DNA from: Paenibacillus sp. 1_12
Lineage (GTDB): Bacteria > Bacillota > Bacilli > Paenibacillales > NBRC-103111
Direction: 5' to 3'
Assembly (NCBI RefSeq): GCF_900114475.1
Contig: NZ_FOTE01000002.1
Coordinates: 558,001-622,000, forward strand
DNA: 64,000 nucleotides
The notes under the pieces were generated by a model. That model saw only the letters and a program-made list of their open reading frames with translations. It was not told where the DNA came from and made no database searches. The position numbers and the translations under genes were made by a program. Within the stretch, counting starts at the first letter, position 1; each line of letters starts with the position of its first letter. Below are positions 9,150 through 17,776 of the stretch, piece after piece.

Positions 9150-10601
9150 TTAGGAAACTGCTGTTGGAAAATCGAGCGTAAACACAGCCCCTCCTTCCTC
9201 CCGATTATTAGCTCTGATAAGTCCGCCACAGCGCTCTACAATTGCGCGGGAGATGGCGAGCCCAAGTCCATTTTCCCCTCCCTTGCCTTTTACAAAACGA
9301 TGAAACAGATAAGGGAGCAGGTCCTCCGGTATTCCTGCTCCATCATCGAGAACAGAAATCTTAACCCTATCCTGATGGATCGCGGCATGTATACATATGT
9401 CTTTGTTCGCATATCTCGTTGCATTCGTGAGCACATTCAACAGAGCTTGTAGTAGCTTATCCCGATCAGCAGCAATCGTCATTTTATCGGTTTTACCTTC
9501 CCCATACACGATGCGCATGGTTAATCCTTTTTGGACCAGCATCGGAGTGATGCGTTCAATCGTCTCCGTCAGCATATCCTGTACACTAACCTTTGCCGAC
9601 TGGAATATATTCTCTTCACTATCCAGCTTGGCTAGCAGTGTCATTTCCGTAATAATGTTTTTTAACCTGCCGCTCTCGCTGAGAATAATGTCCAAGCCTT
9701 TGCGGACACTCTCCCCTTCAAAAATGCCGTCACGAATGCCTTCCGCATATCCCGATATAGACATGAGCGGAGTTTTGAGCTCGTGAGACGCATTTTGAAA
9801 AAATTGCTTCTGTACCCGGCTGTACCTCTCCAGTTCTTCAGCCAGATCATACACAGTATGGGCAACAACACCGAGCTCGCCCCCGGCTCTGATTAGCTGA
9901 ACCTCTGAAAAACGGCGTTCCTTCACTTTCTTCAATTCTTCCCGTAATCTCATCAGCGGCTTAATCAGCTTCTTCGTAATAAATAAGCTCAACAGGAACA
10001 TAAGTGCGCCACCAACACCCAATACAATAAGCAGCCTGCCGAAAAGCGCTTGTTCAATAGCTGTGATTTTACTCACTGGTGTTATGAGCGTCAAGGTTCC
10101 CTGGGGAATGGCGTTTACGGTAGTAATGAAGCGTCCGTCTCTTCCATCCCATATATTTTGCAGGTTTGAAGCCGTTGTAAGTTCCTGCAGAGCAGGAGCA
10201 TCAATAGCGGTAGCTCTCCCTATTTTCATCGAACTGATCGAACTGACTGAGTTAAGAGGACTAACAGGACTAACCGGAGCAACCGGAATCACGCCAGATA
10301 CAATATTCCCCATATTATCTGTGATGATGGCATCAATACCCGTGACAGGAACAGCAGCTAGGGAAGTGATGCCTGTGGACGTCCTTGGCATTGTGCCAAC
10401 TTGTATCGTATCTGCCATGGTCATCTGAAAGGCTTCTTGCTCCAGTGTAGCTTTCATCAGCCCTCCCATTGCTTGCATATCTTCTTTCTGTGCTCCTATA
10501 AAGTGATCCAGTAGTACAAAGTGAATACTTATTGCAGTTACGGTCAGCACGAGGAAAAGCAGGAGGCCGAAAGCCAAATTAATTTGATGAACCAGTTTCA
10601 T
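9150..10601 (-). CDS. Membrane sensor histidine kinase (OmpR-partner type)
   Basis: Signal-transducing kinase of 483 residues. Helices at about 8-30 and 189-210 flank an extracellular domain of roughly 160 residues, followed by HAMP, HisKA (H273 in ASHELKTPLMS) and HATPase (NVLTNATRYANKD, DDGAGIPED, GENGLGLAISRAI). ATG 10601 is chosen because GGAGG lies 10 bases before it; an ATG at 10619 starts just at that site. The gene overlaps the response regulator stop by 23 bases. The extracellular domain has an odd low-complexity PVAPVSPVSPLNSVSSISS run encoded by imperfect short repeats. Signal unknown; the secreted-protein gene at 11471 is a possible target. Confidence 0.95.
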   Translation of the reverse strand: MKLVHQINLAFGLLLFLVLTVTAISIHFVLLDHFIGAQKEDMQAMGGLMKATLEQEAFQMTMADTIQVGTMPRTSTGITSLAAVPVTGIDAIITDNMGNIVSGVIPVAPVSPVSPLNSVSSISSMKIGRATAIDAPALQELTTASNLQNIWDGRDGRFITTVNAIPQGTLTLITPVSKITAIEQALFGRLLIVLGVGGALMFLLSLFITKKLIKPLMRLREELKKVKERRFSEVQLIRAGGELGVVAHTVYDLAEELERYSRVQKQFFQNASHELKTPLMSISGYAEGIRDGIFEGESVRKGLDIILSESGRLKNIITEMTLLAKLDSEENIFQSAKVSVQDMLTETIERITPMLVQKGLTMRIVYGEGKTDKMTIAADRDKLLQALLNVLTNATRYANKDICIHAAIHQDRVKISVLDDGAGIPEDLLPYLFHRFVKGKGGENGLGLAISRAIVERCGGLIRANNREEGGAVFTLDFPTAVS

Positions 10602-11313
10602 ACTTGAACTCACCTCCATCTGTTCTTAGGCGGTAGCCATGTCCCCAAACCGATTCGACAGGCAATTGGCCGATTTTTTTGCGCAAGCGTTTGATCAAAT
10701 GATCCACAGCCCGCTCGCTACCAAAATAATCATCTCCCCATACCATGGTTAGCAGCTCGTCTCTCGTAAAGGCGCGATTCGGATGCTCGACGAGCACCTT
10801 AAGAAGCGCAAACTCCTTCAGCGTCATCTCTACCTCTTCCCCCTGCCAAAATGCGCGCCTTTCTTCCAACATCAGTTGAAGTCGGCCAACGATGATCTGC
10901 GGAAGCTCAGCAGCATTTTTACTGTCATCATCCATATTTTTTAACTTGTGTCCTCGTTGAAGCTGCCGTTTGATGCGGGCCACCAGTTCACGCGGACTAA
11001 AAGGCTTGACCAAATAATCGTCGCTTCCAAGCTCCAGACCGAGGATGATATCGACTTCAGTGTCACGAGCGGAAATCATAATGATCGGCACCTCCGCTTC
11101 ATTTCGAATCTTCCTGCAAAATTCGTATCCGTCCATCCCCGGCAGCATGATATCTAGTACCCACATATCCGGTGGGTTCGTTCTCCATAACGTCCACGCC
11201 TCCTCGGCAGTCTCCAATCCAATGGTTTGATAATTTTCCTTTTGTAAATACGCTTCTACCAGATTACGTATATGATGATCATCGTCTACAACGGCAATCA
11301 AATAGTTGTTCAT
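10579..11313 (-). CDS. OmpR-family response regulator
   Basis: Cytoplasmic DNA-binding regulator of 244 residues. The receiver domain has an acidic pocket at DDD (10-12), phosphoacceptor D54 in VLDIMLPGMDG and a lysine in LVKPFSPREL. The winged helix at about 145-235 includes MTLKEFALLKVLVEHPNRAF and RAVDHLIKRLRKKI. The ATG follows AGGAGG by 8 bases. It is transcribed just before its cognate kinase. Confidence 0.96.
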   Translation of the reverse strand: MNNYLIAVVDDDHHIRNLVEAYLQKENYQTIGLETAEEAWTLWRTNPPDMWVLDIMLPGMDGYEFCRKIRNEAEVPIIMISARDTEVDIILGLELGSDDYLVKPFSPRELVARIKRQLQRGHKLKNMDDDSKNAAELPQIIVGRLQLMLEERRAFWQGEEVEMTLKEFALLKVLVEHPNRAFTRDELLTMVWGDDYFGSERAVDHLIKRLRKKIGQLPVESVWGHGYRLRTDGGEFKYETGSSN

Positions 11314-11470
11314 TTGTATGACCTCCTATCCAGTCTCTTCTTAATTATACTAAGATTTCGATGGATATAGGGAGAATGCCATTGTTTTTCCACAATTTAA
11401 CCAATCTTCTGCCACACTTAAATTCTAAACTAGAACTTGTAAGACAAAACAAACCAAGGAGTGTTGAATC

Positions 11471-12178
11471 TTGAATCACAAACTGATTGTTCAAAAAATT
11501 GCCCTGTCCACCCTGCTGTTGTCTGTTGCTGCCAGTCCTATCTATGCGAGTGCTGCCAGTGAGTCTGCGGCAACCCTCTCCTCATCAACGATTTCCATAT
11601 CCCAGATTAAAGCCATTCCCGCTATAGCTAGCCATAAGCTAGTTGATCCTCTGGATCTGGCTGCAACCTATGCACCGGACACTGTTAGTGAATGGCAAAC
11701 AACCTTAGCCCAATATGAAGGGGCGCTTCAGAAAAGTGGAGTCTTCAGTACAATGGCTACCCCAGTTGCCAGTGTCGGAACCCTCTCCGATGATAATACG
11801 TTTCAGGTGACTAGCGCTTCCAGCACTAAGTTAATTCCCATGAGCAGGCTTGTAGAGGTTATGGTCCAAGGCGATCCTGCAGAATTACCGAATCCAGCTG
11901 ATATTAAATTCGAAACAATCACATCTGTTGCCTCTATTCCAGCAATCAGCTATGACTTGGATCAAGTCGAAGTCGGGAATGCTACTGTATCCCCAAGTGA
12001 GGAAGTCGGGAAAGTCTTAAACCTTGCTACCGTTACAGCAGATAACACTTTATTCAAAGGCAGAATTGATCTGGAACAAGCGGCTCAATCGAAGGACGCT
12101 GAAGCGATCCGACAATCACTTAGCAAGCTGATGAAGCTTTACAAGGAACAAATTGTTAAATGGGAAACTGCTAAATAA
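11471..12178 (+). CDS. Secreted protein of unknown function
   Basis: Exported 235-residue protein. A signal peptide of about 28 residues (VQKIALSTLLLSVAASPIYA) precedes a Ser/Thr/Ala-rich segment and a mixed domain ending in a charged helix (SLSKLMKLYKEQIVKW). No lipobox, sortase signal, SLH domain or catalytic motif is seen. The TTG start has AAGGAG nine bases upstream. It is divergent from the two-component genes at 11313 and closed by its own terminator, so it is a single-gene unit and a plausible target of that system. No family recognised. Confidence 0.75.
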   Translation: MNHKLIVQKIALSTLLLSVAASPIYASAASESAATLSSSTISISQIKAIPAIASHKLVDPLDLAATYAPDTVSEWQTTLAQYEGALQKSGVFSTMATPVASVGTLSDDNTFQVTSASSTKLIPMSRLVEVMVQGDPAELPNPADIKFETITSVASIPAISYDLDQVEVGNATVSPSEEVGKVLNLATVTADNTLFKGRIDLEQAAQSKDAEAIRQSLSKLMKLYKEQIVKWETAK

Positions 12179-12192
12179 TTATTGTTAGAGGA

Positions 12193-12241
12193 ATATGCCC
12201 ATAAACACTAGTCATTCAGTGTTATGGGCATATGATTTTTT
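12193..12241 (+). terminator. Rho-independent terminator
   Basis: ATATGCCCATAAACACT pairs with AGTGTTATGGGCATAT across an 8-base loop, followed by GATTTTTT. It ends the secreted-protein gene. Confidence 0.9.
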
Positions 12242-12326
12242 AGGCGCAAGGACCTGATAAGTGGACTATCAATTGGCTGAGGTTTGTTTCAGTACGAATT
12301 GTGTTACGGTTAAACCTTACCTGAAT

Positions 12327-14669
12327 TTAGTAGTATCTATTTCCCAGCTCTGTCGCCTTCTCCAGATAACGATAGAACGCAGCAGCAGCCTGTGCGCGGG
12401 TGACTTCCTGTTTGGGCTTGAAGCTTCCCTCGGAAAGCGACATGATCCCAAGTCCAACGACTAGAGCCGCTTCGCCGCGATTCTTGAGCAAATCCGCATC
12501 GCCGAATTTGTCACTAAAAATATTAGCGTATGCTGTCAGCTTCTTGTAACCAAGTGCACCGACTATCAGCTCGGCCATGTCTTCCCTGTTCATGATCGCC
12601 TGCGGATTGAAGTCCTTGCCGCGCTGAATGAGTCCGCGGTCAACCGCATTTTCCACGTAGGCAAAGAGCGGAGATTCATTTTTCACATCTTTGAAGGATG
12701 CTGCGCGATCCGCACCATAATAGAGGCCCGAGCGTCCGCCATTCATTGCAATAACGAGCATTTTAACCAATTCTCCACGCGTTATGGAAGCATCCGGATT
12801 CACTTTTCCGTCTGTAACATCCAATGCCTGGTAGTCAAGCATGATTTGGAGCTCCCTTTGTGCATAATGCCCTTCGATATCCGTGACATGTACTTTCTCC
12901 AAGCTCATTACTTCACCGCTTGAGCTATTTCTCCATTGACCGGTTACCGCATCAAGAAAATAGTTTTCGCCGATATATTTAGGCTGCAGCACATAAACCA
13001 GCTTGGCCTCTTTATCGCTCGTATCAGAGCCTGGCGGCAGCTCCCCTGCAGCCATCATGACGCGGATTTTCTCGATAGGCATAATGCCAAACCCTTGATT
13101 CGGCAGCACATAATTAAGCTTGATCGTATTCGTAGACAATAGCAGTTCCTTTGCCTTGCTTAGATCAATAACTTCCGGCTTCTGTTTAGGGTAAGCAATA
13201 TTGGAAAAGTTAAATTGATAATTCGTGATGTCTCCCGTCGCCTTATCCACAGCTATATGCACGTTTTCATAATTCACATACACACCATCTATCATTCTCT
13301 TGAAAGATAGATCCCAGGCGGTTATCATTTTCTTCTGTTCAGTCGGTATATAGTCCAAATTAGCCAACGCTGCTGTGTCCACCACTAGCTGATCGGTGTA
13401 CGCAGGTAACTGTTGTTTGATAAAATCGATAGCCTTCGCTTTTGCCTCTTCTAAAGTCACCTTCGGTTCAACCGGCTTTTGCTCTCCAAATGGGATATCA
13501 TTATTGCGACTATAGTTCATGATTTCACCGGTTTTGTTATTGACACTAGCCCAAATATTAGTACCCCTTCTTGCCGTTGAGTCATCCTTGGCATCATTCC
13601 AACGAAGATTCCAGATGGACTGTACTTCTCCCGTAATCGGATTGGTTGACTCGTTATATGAAGCCTCCTCCAGCTTGATTCCTTCTGGAAGCTTAAAGGT
13701 GGAGCTTACTTTTTCCAATGCTTGCTCCTTGGTCAGGTTGAGATTACTGGTAGGCGACTCGCTTAATGGCGCATTTGTCAATGGCTTTTCAAGCTCCTGG
13801 CTGAAGTTCGAATTGAGTCCTTGCTTCCACACTTCTCCTGTTGCTGCATTCAGTACGGGATGCTCCATTGTATAAGCAACAATTGGTTTTCTCTCACCTT
13901 TAACATCGTTCAGCATCAAATAATTCAGCTTTGGATTGAGCTTGTCTCTGAATGCTTTGGCGGCCGCTTCATCACTAATCGGTGTCGCCTGCTCGAAGGT
14001 CGAAGCTTCATCCCAATTAAAGCTGTATTGTGTAACGACACCATCCCCATTTACCTGAATATTAATGCCATTCTGAGGGAAGGGCACACCATTATGCGTA
14101 CGGTCATATCGGATTGAATATTGGAAAGAGCCATTCAGCGGAGCCTTGAGCGACTGTTCCAGACTATCATTATACTGCAGCTGCGAGGACTCATTAGCGT
14201 TCAGCCTAGCCACCCACTCGTTGGCAATTCCCTTTGCTCCCTTAAAGTCCACTTTCGGAGGATAACTCGGTTTATAATCCAGATCATTGCTGTAAAAATA
14301 ATATTCCAGCAGCTTGCCGTTCATCCCATGAATAGTAATGTTGATATTGCCGACATTTTTACCTTCAACGAGCTTTCGAAAGCTTATATTCCAGCTAACC
14401 CCTCTACCATTGTAGCTATTGGAGCTTAAATTGACGGAATCAACCGTATACCCGTCCGGTATCGTTACATACGATTTGGCCAGCTCAATGGCTTGATCCT
14501 TTGAAACTTTGGCATCCCCGGGAGTAACCGCAGATCCGCCGAGCGGTACAGCAATTGGTTTTGAGCTAAAGGCTGCAGGGATCGCTTCATCTGCCATAGC
14601 CAGTGGAATATTGGAAAACAATAACACGGTTGCAAGCGCCGCCGTACTTGCGTTTTTGCGTATTCTCAT
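12327..14669 (-). CDS. SLH-domain wall-anchored protein with YcdB/YcdC (PepSY-like) repeats
   Basis: Exported 780-residue surface protein. The signal peptide ends at about residue 27 (LAMA). Three repeats of the YcdB/YcdC kind follow, each opening with a TKEQAxEKA-like helix and containing a W-N-L/I-S/R-F strand (first near 50-150, second near 305-390, third near 400-500). Three SLH domains fill about 595-780 and would bind pyruvylated wall polymer. The start is the ATG 7 bases after GGAGG; the ATG six bases further upstream is too close to that site. PepSY-like repeats are often linked to protease inhibition, but the role here is not known. It has its own unit, convergent with the secreted-protein gene. 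Confidence 0.9.
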   Translation of the reverse strand: MRIRKNASTAALATVLLFSNIPLAMADEAIPAAFSSKPIAVPLGGSAVTPGDAKVSKDQAIELAKSYVTIPDGYTVDSVNLSSNSYNGRGVSWNISFRKLVEGKNVGNINITIHGMNGKLLEYYFYSNDLDYKPSYPPKVDFKGAKGIANEWVARLNANESSQLQYNDSLEQSLKAPLNGSFQYSIRYDRTHNGVPFPQNGINIQVNGDGVVTQYSFNWDEASTFEQATPISDEAAAKAFRDKLNPKLNYLMLNDVKGERKPIVAYTMEHPVLNAATGEVWKQGLNSNFSQELEKPLTNAPLSESPTSNLNLTKEQALEKVSSTFKLPEGIKLEEASYNESTNPITGEVQSIWNLRWNDAKDDSTARRGTNIWASVNNKTGEIMNYSRNNDIPFGEQKPVEPKVTLEEAKAKAIDFIKQQLPAYTDQLVVDTAALANLDYIPTEQKKMITAWDLSFKRMIDGVYVNYENVHIAVDKATGDITNYQFNFSNIAYPKQKPEVIDLSKAKELLLSTNTIKLNYVLPNQGFGIMPIEKIRVMMAAGELPPGSDTSDKEAKLVYVLQPKYIGENYFLDAVTGQWRNSSSGEVMSLEKVHVTDIEGHYAQRELQIMLDYQALDVTDGKVNPDASITRGELVKMLVIAMNGGRSGLYYGADRAASFKDVKNESPLFAYVENAVDRGLIQRGKDFNPQAIMNREDMAELIVGALGYKKLTAYANIFSDKFGDADLLKNRGEAALVVGLGIMSLSEGSFKPKQEVTRAQAAAAFYRYLEKATELGNRYY

Positions 14670-14989
14670 ATTCATTCCTCCTAAAAGTGCATTTCCATTA
14701 AATGCTTAATTCTAAGACGGTAAATAGACAGAAAAGGTTGCTGCAAGGAACAGAAATATTTATGGCCATATAAACAAAAAACGGTTCAATCGCAAATGCA
14801 GCGAGCAGAATCGTTTTTGGCCATGTTTTCATGGAAGCCACATCAACTGGCGAAATCACGGCTAAATATGCGTAAGTGATGCTATTGCGTCCCTACAGCA
14901 AAATTTTTGCCATTTATGACGAACCGATTATGACATCTGCCCATACAATAAGGGCAAATGACTATATTATCATAAGCGGAGGTAACACT
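14670..14989. other. Intergenic region between two divergent genes
   Basis: No gene was found. It holds the upstream region of the SLH gene, an 11-bp hairpin at 14777-14818 (AAAAACGGTTC with GAATCGTTTTT, a terminator shape on either strand though no gene ends there) and the sigma-K-type promoter at 14923-14950. Confidence 0.6.
14923..14950 (+). promoter_or_regulatory. SigK-type mother-cell sporulation promoter
   Basis: AC at 14923, a 17-base spacer, then CATACAATA at 14942-14950. This matches the Bacillus sigma-K consensus (AC, 16-17 bases, CATANNNTA). The -10 also fits sigma-E (CATACANT), but no ATA-type -35 is obvious. It lies 40 bases before the start of the coat-like gene. Confidence 0.6.
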
Positions 14990-16009
14990 ATGGATGATCG
15001 TGCTTTTGAATTGGGAGGTTTCAGTGGTTTTGGAGGAGGATTTGGGCACACACCCTTATTTAACCCTTTTTTTCGTCAGCAGTCTGTACCATTCTTCTTT
15101 CTTTCACCTTCTTTCTTTCCCTCTTACAGAGGAGAAGATGATCGGGACGGCAACTATTATGCTCAGCATCAATGCCAAGAAGGAGAAAATATGGAGAATG
15201 TTGCACAGATGTACAATGTTCCCCAACCAATTCTTGAAGCCATGAACCCACATATTCAAAACCCTAACGATATTGCCCCGGGAAGTACTGCTTACATTCC
15301 ACGTTTGGATAAAATGAATTGTCATACCATGTATATGCAGCAGGAAGTACCAGCAAATGCAGCGAATACAACCTCATTCAGGGACCCGGAGCATCAAACG
15401 ATGCCCTACCCAGGAATTCCACAAATGTACGCGCATGGGCAGTATCCGCATCCCAATTATCCACAATCCCACACGCAGCAGTTCTTTGGGGTACATCCTC
15501 AAGCTGGAGGATATTATGGTCCTCATGGAGTCGGATTTCAAGCGGGTGGTCATTTGGGTGGTCATGGTGTTGGTGTTCATGCTGGCAGTAACTTTGGCAG
15601 TCAAGGCGTTGGTGTTCATGCCGGAGGCCATCTGGGTGGCTATGGTACAGGTATTCATGCAGGAAGTCATTTTGGAAGCCAAGGCGTTGGTGTTCAAGCA
15701 GGCGGTCATTTGGGCGATCATGGTGCTGGTATTCATGCAGGTACTCACTTTGGTCATGGCGTTAACGGTCATGGAGTGGGTGTTCATACGGGTGGTCATC
15801 TGGGCAATTATGGTGCTGGTATTCATGCGGGCACACATTTTGGAGGTCATGGAGTGGGTGTTCATGCTGGCGGTCATTGGGGCAACCATGAGGCAGGTGT
15901 TCATGCAGACAGTCAATTCGGCAGTCATGGCGTTGGTGGTCATGTGGGCGGTCATATGGGTGGGCATTCAGGCGGTCATGCTGGACATGATAAAGAGCAT
16001 TCCCGATAA
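14990..16009 (+). CDS. LysM protein with His/Gly-rich 13-residue tandem repeats, probable spore coat protein
   Basis: A 339-residue protein without a signal peptide. The N-terminus is Gly/Phe-rich, a LysM-like domain spans about 62-106 (GENMENVAQMYNVPQPILEA to GSTAYIPRL), a Pro/His/Tyr-rich linker runs to 179, and then eleven 13-residue repeats of the type GVGVHAGGHLGGH run from residue 180 to about 326. ATG 14990 follows GGAGG by 7 bases; an upstream in-frame start at 14876 has none. A sigma-K-type promoter, a LysM domain without secretion signal and Gly/His/Tyr composition together suggest a mother-cell-made coat protein. The His-rich tail could bind metal. Coat role is inference. Confidence 0.85.
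   Translation: MDDRAFELGGFSGFGGGFGHTPLFNPFFRQQSVPFFFLSPSFFPSYRGEDDRDGNYYAQHQCQEGENMENVAQMYNVPQPILEAMNPHIQNPNDIAPGSTAYIPRLDKMNCHTMYMQQEVPANAANTTSFRDPEHQTMPYPGIPQMYAHGQYPHPNYPQSHTQQFFGVHPQAGGYYGPHGVGFQAGGHLGGHGVGVHAGSNFGSQGVGVHAGGHLGGYGTGIHAGSHFGSQGVGVQAGGHLGDHGAGIHAGTHFGHGVNGHGVGVHTGGHLGNYGAGIHAGTHFGGHGVGVHAGGHWGNHEAGVHADSQFGSHGVGGHVGGHMGGHSGGHAGHDKEHSR
15527..15967 (+). repeat. Coding tandem repeat, 39-bp unit in 78-bp pairs
   Basis: Eleven copies of a 13-codon unit. Odd copies carry GGHLG-like cores (GGHLGGH, GGHLGGY, GGHLGDH, GGHLGNY, GGHWGNH, GGHMGGH) and even copies carry GSNFG/GSHFG/GTHFG/DSQFG cores, so the higher-order unit is 26 residues. One copy has a 4-residue insertion (GVNG). 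Confidence 0.9.
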
Positions 16010-16116
16010 CAAATAATCAATACCGAGAGCTTTAATATGAATCTCATGGACAAAAGCACCACGGCTAAAAGAGAAATCATCGAATCGAGACCGTAATCAT
16101 AGATGTCAGAGGAACC

Positions 16117-16152
16117 GGGCAGACCGAATAGCCATTATTCGGCTGCCCTTTT
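16117..16152 (+). terminator. Rho-independent terminator
   Basis: GGGCAG-A-CCGAATA pairs with TATTCGG-CTGCCC and is followed by TTTT. It ends the coat-like gene. Confidence 0.75.
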
Positions 16153-16202
16153 CGTTCTAGTACCGCTAACAGTAGGAAAGACGCGATGCTCGACTACCGG
16201 GT

Positions 16203-16373
16203 TTACTCGTTGTCAAAATCACCGTTTTTCATTTTTTCTTTTATTAATTCCAGCGTTCTCAAGCTGCCTAATAGATAATGTTGTTTTTCCTTCGTTTCAA
16301 CCATGCTAACGGGTGTATCATTGATACGCTGAATTTTTTCCTCAAGCCAAGCTACAAAAATTTCCTTATTCAT
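16203..16373 (-). CDS. Small hypothetical protein (56 residues)
   Basis: A short frame, MNKEIFVAWLEEKI to MKNGDFDNE, with ATG 8 bases after GGAGG. It is charged and predicted helical, with no signal peptide or membrane segment. It stands alone between the coat-like gene terminator and dctB, on the same strand as dctB and downstream of it by about 130 bases. The good ribosome-binding site and codon-like composition support a real gene. No family recognised. Confidence 0.6.
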   Translation of the reverse strand: MNKEIFVAWLEEKIQRINDTPVSMVETKEKQHYLLGSLRTLELIKEKMKNGDFDNE

Positions 16374-16501
16374 CCTATATGCCTCCGGATTTGATGTGTT
16401 TTATTTTACACTACTATATCACGCTTATTTCACAACTTCATCTACCTTTTCCTTGCTATCTACAGATAATGCCACAATCACTTCTGTTCTTTGGGCTGCT
16501 T

Positions 16502-17560
16502 CTATGGGCCATACTTCTGCTGAAGCCTGCGAATTTCCTTAATTAAATCCCGTCCGATCGTGGTTTCATATTGTACATAGACCGGTTCCCAAGCACGCCT
16601 CCATTCAGCCCTTTCATTCGGATTCAGAGTATAGATCTGTATATGCGATTCCTTCTTTATTTCCTCAAACTGCTTTTCATTGAGTTGAAAGGCCATTTTG
16701 TTTCCCCATAACGTTGCCTCCGTCATCGCTTCGCGAAGTGCCGCTTGCAGATCAGGTGAAAGCTTTTGCCAAAAAGATCTATTCATCAATACAGCGTAAC
16801 CGAGGTAGCCGTGATCACTAAGCGTCATGTACTGCTGGACCTGAAAAAAACGCTTGGAGTATATATTGGAAATGGAGTTTTCTCCCCCGTCCACGGTCCC
16901 ATTTTCCATCGCTTTGTAGACGTCGTTAAACGGCATTTGCGTTGTTTTTACATCAAACAGACGAAATTCGGCATCGAGTAATTTGCTTCGCATCGTTCGG
17001 AAGTGTAGTCCTTTAAAATCGGCCGGATGCACAAGTGGTCCTTTATTGCTCGTAATCTGCTTAAATCCATTGCCCCAATAGGCCATGCCAACCATATTAA
17101 CCTGTTCAAGCCGGTCAAATAAGATGCGTCCGATTGTACCGTTAAAAGCTTCTTGCACGGCTTCATGGCTCAAAAAAGCATAGGGCAAATCAAGCGCCAT
17201 CCATCCTGGCTCTAGCACGGACAAATTTGGGAAGGACGGTGCGATCATTTGGATATGACCATCCTGCAAAGCTTTAATCTCATCAATCTCCGTATATAGG
17301 ACGCTATTCGGGTATACTTCGATCTTGACCCGATCATGCGTCTTTTCTTTGACCAGCCGGGCAAACTCCTGCGCAGCCAGACCTTTAGGTGTATTTTCGG
17401 CTACGACATGACTGAATTTAATCACAATTTGCCGATCAAATCCGACCTGTTCGTCATCATAAACAGCGGGACCCGCAAATAGAGTCGGGTAAAAACCGAT
17501 AAGCCAAGCGGCCGTCAAACCTAATACTACAATAACTACGATTCCTGTTGCCGATCTCAT
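16502..17560 (-). CDS. dctB: C4-dicarboxylate-binding protein, DctP/TRAP-type fold (DctB-like co-sensor)
   Basis: Extracytoplasmic dicarboxylate-binding protein of 352 residues, anchored by an N-terminal hydrophobic segment (about residues 5-30). The TRAP-family binding signature is visible: the carboxylate-binding arginine region GLHFRTMRS and DGGENSISNIYS. No TRAP membrane subunits are present. In Bacillus subtilis the equivalent protein next to dctSR acts as a co-sensor for malate or fumarate rather than as a transporter subunit, and the same layout here supports that role. ATG 17560 is preferred over a TTG at 17584, though neither has a strong ribosome-binding site. Divergent from dctS. 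Confidence 0.88.
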   Translation of the reverse strand: MRSATGIVVIVVLGLTAAWLIGFYPTLFAGPAVYDDEQVGFDRQIVIKFSHVVAENTPKGLAAQEFARLVKEKTHDRVKIEVYPNSVLYTEIDEIKALQDGHIQMIAPSFPNLSVLEPGWMALDLPYAFLSHEAVQEAFNGTIGRILFDRLEQVNMVGMAYWGNGFKQITSNKGPLVHPADFKGLHFRTMRSKLLDAEFRLFDVKTTQMPFNDVYKAMENGTVDGGENSISNIYSKRFFQVQQYMTLSDHGYLGYAVLMNRSFWQKLSPDLQAALREAMTEATLWGNKMAFQLNEKQFEEIKKESHIQIYTLNPNERAEWRRAWEPVYVQYETTIGRDLIKEIRRLQQKYGP

Positions 17561-17708
17561 GCTTGTACCTGCTTTCCTGCTCAACGTAAGGAAGCTTTAA
17601 AAGTCCGATGAATAAGCTTCGCAGCGCGTCTTCCTCTTCTCTCTCTATTGTATTCATTGGTATACAAAAATCAAATCATTCTGAATATATAAGGCCCGTG
17701 CTATATTC

Positions 17709-17737
17709 TTGCTAAGGCCTTTAAAAACATTTATTGT
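17709..17737 (+). promoter_or_regulatory. Candidate SigA promoter of dctSR
   Basis: TTGCTA, 17-base spacer, TATTGT, about 40 bases before the dctS start. The -10 is a 4/6 match. Confidence 0.4.
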
Positions 17738-17776
17738 ATGAGAATAGTTAATATGTGATCGAAGGGTGAGTGGACG

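Noticed and set aside
9139-9166. Fourth copy of the palindromic element (CAACAG...CTGTTG near the kinase stop)
   Set aside because: Only the short CAACAG inverted repeat is shared; the GCCTTTG core and proximal stem are missing.
14777-14818. Terminator or small RNA between the SLH and coat-like genes
   Set aside because: The stem is good, but no transcript is known to end there and no promoter for a small RNA is visible; recorded only as content of the gap.
15374-15967. Long frames on the opposite strand and in another frame over the His/Gly repeats (197 and 219 residues)
   Set aside because: They are Met/Thr- or Val/Met-rich by-products of the 39-bp tandem repeat, have no ribosome-binding site and mirror the repeat period.
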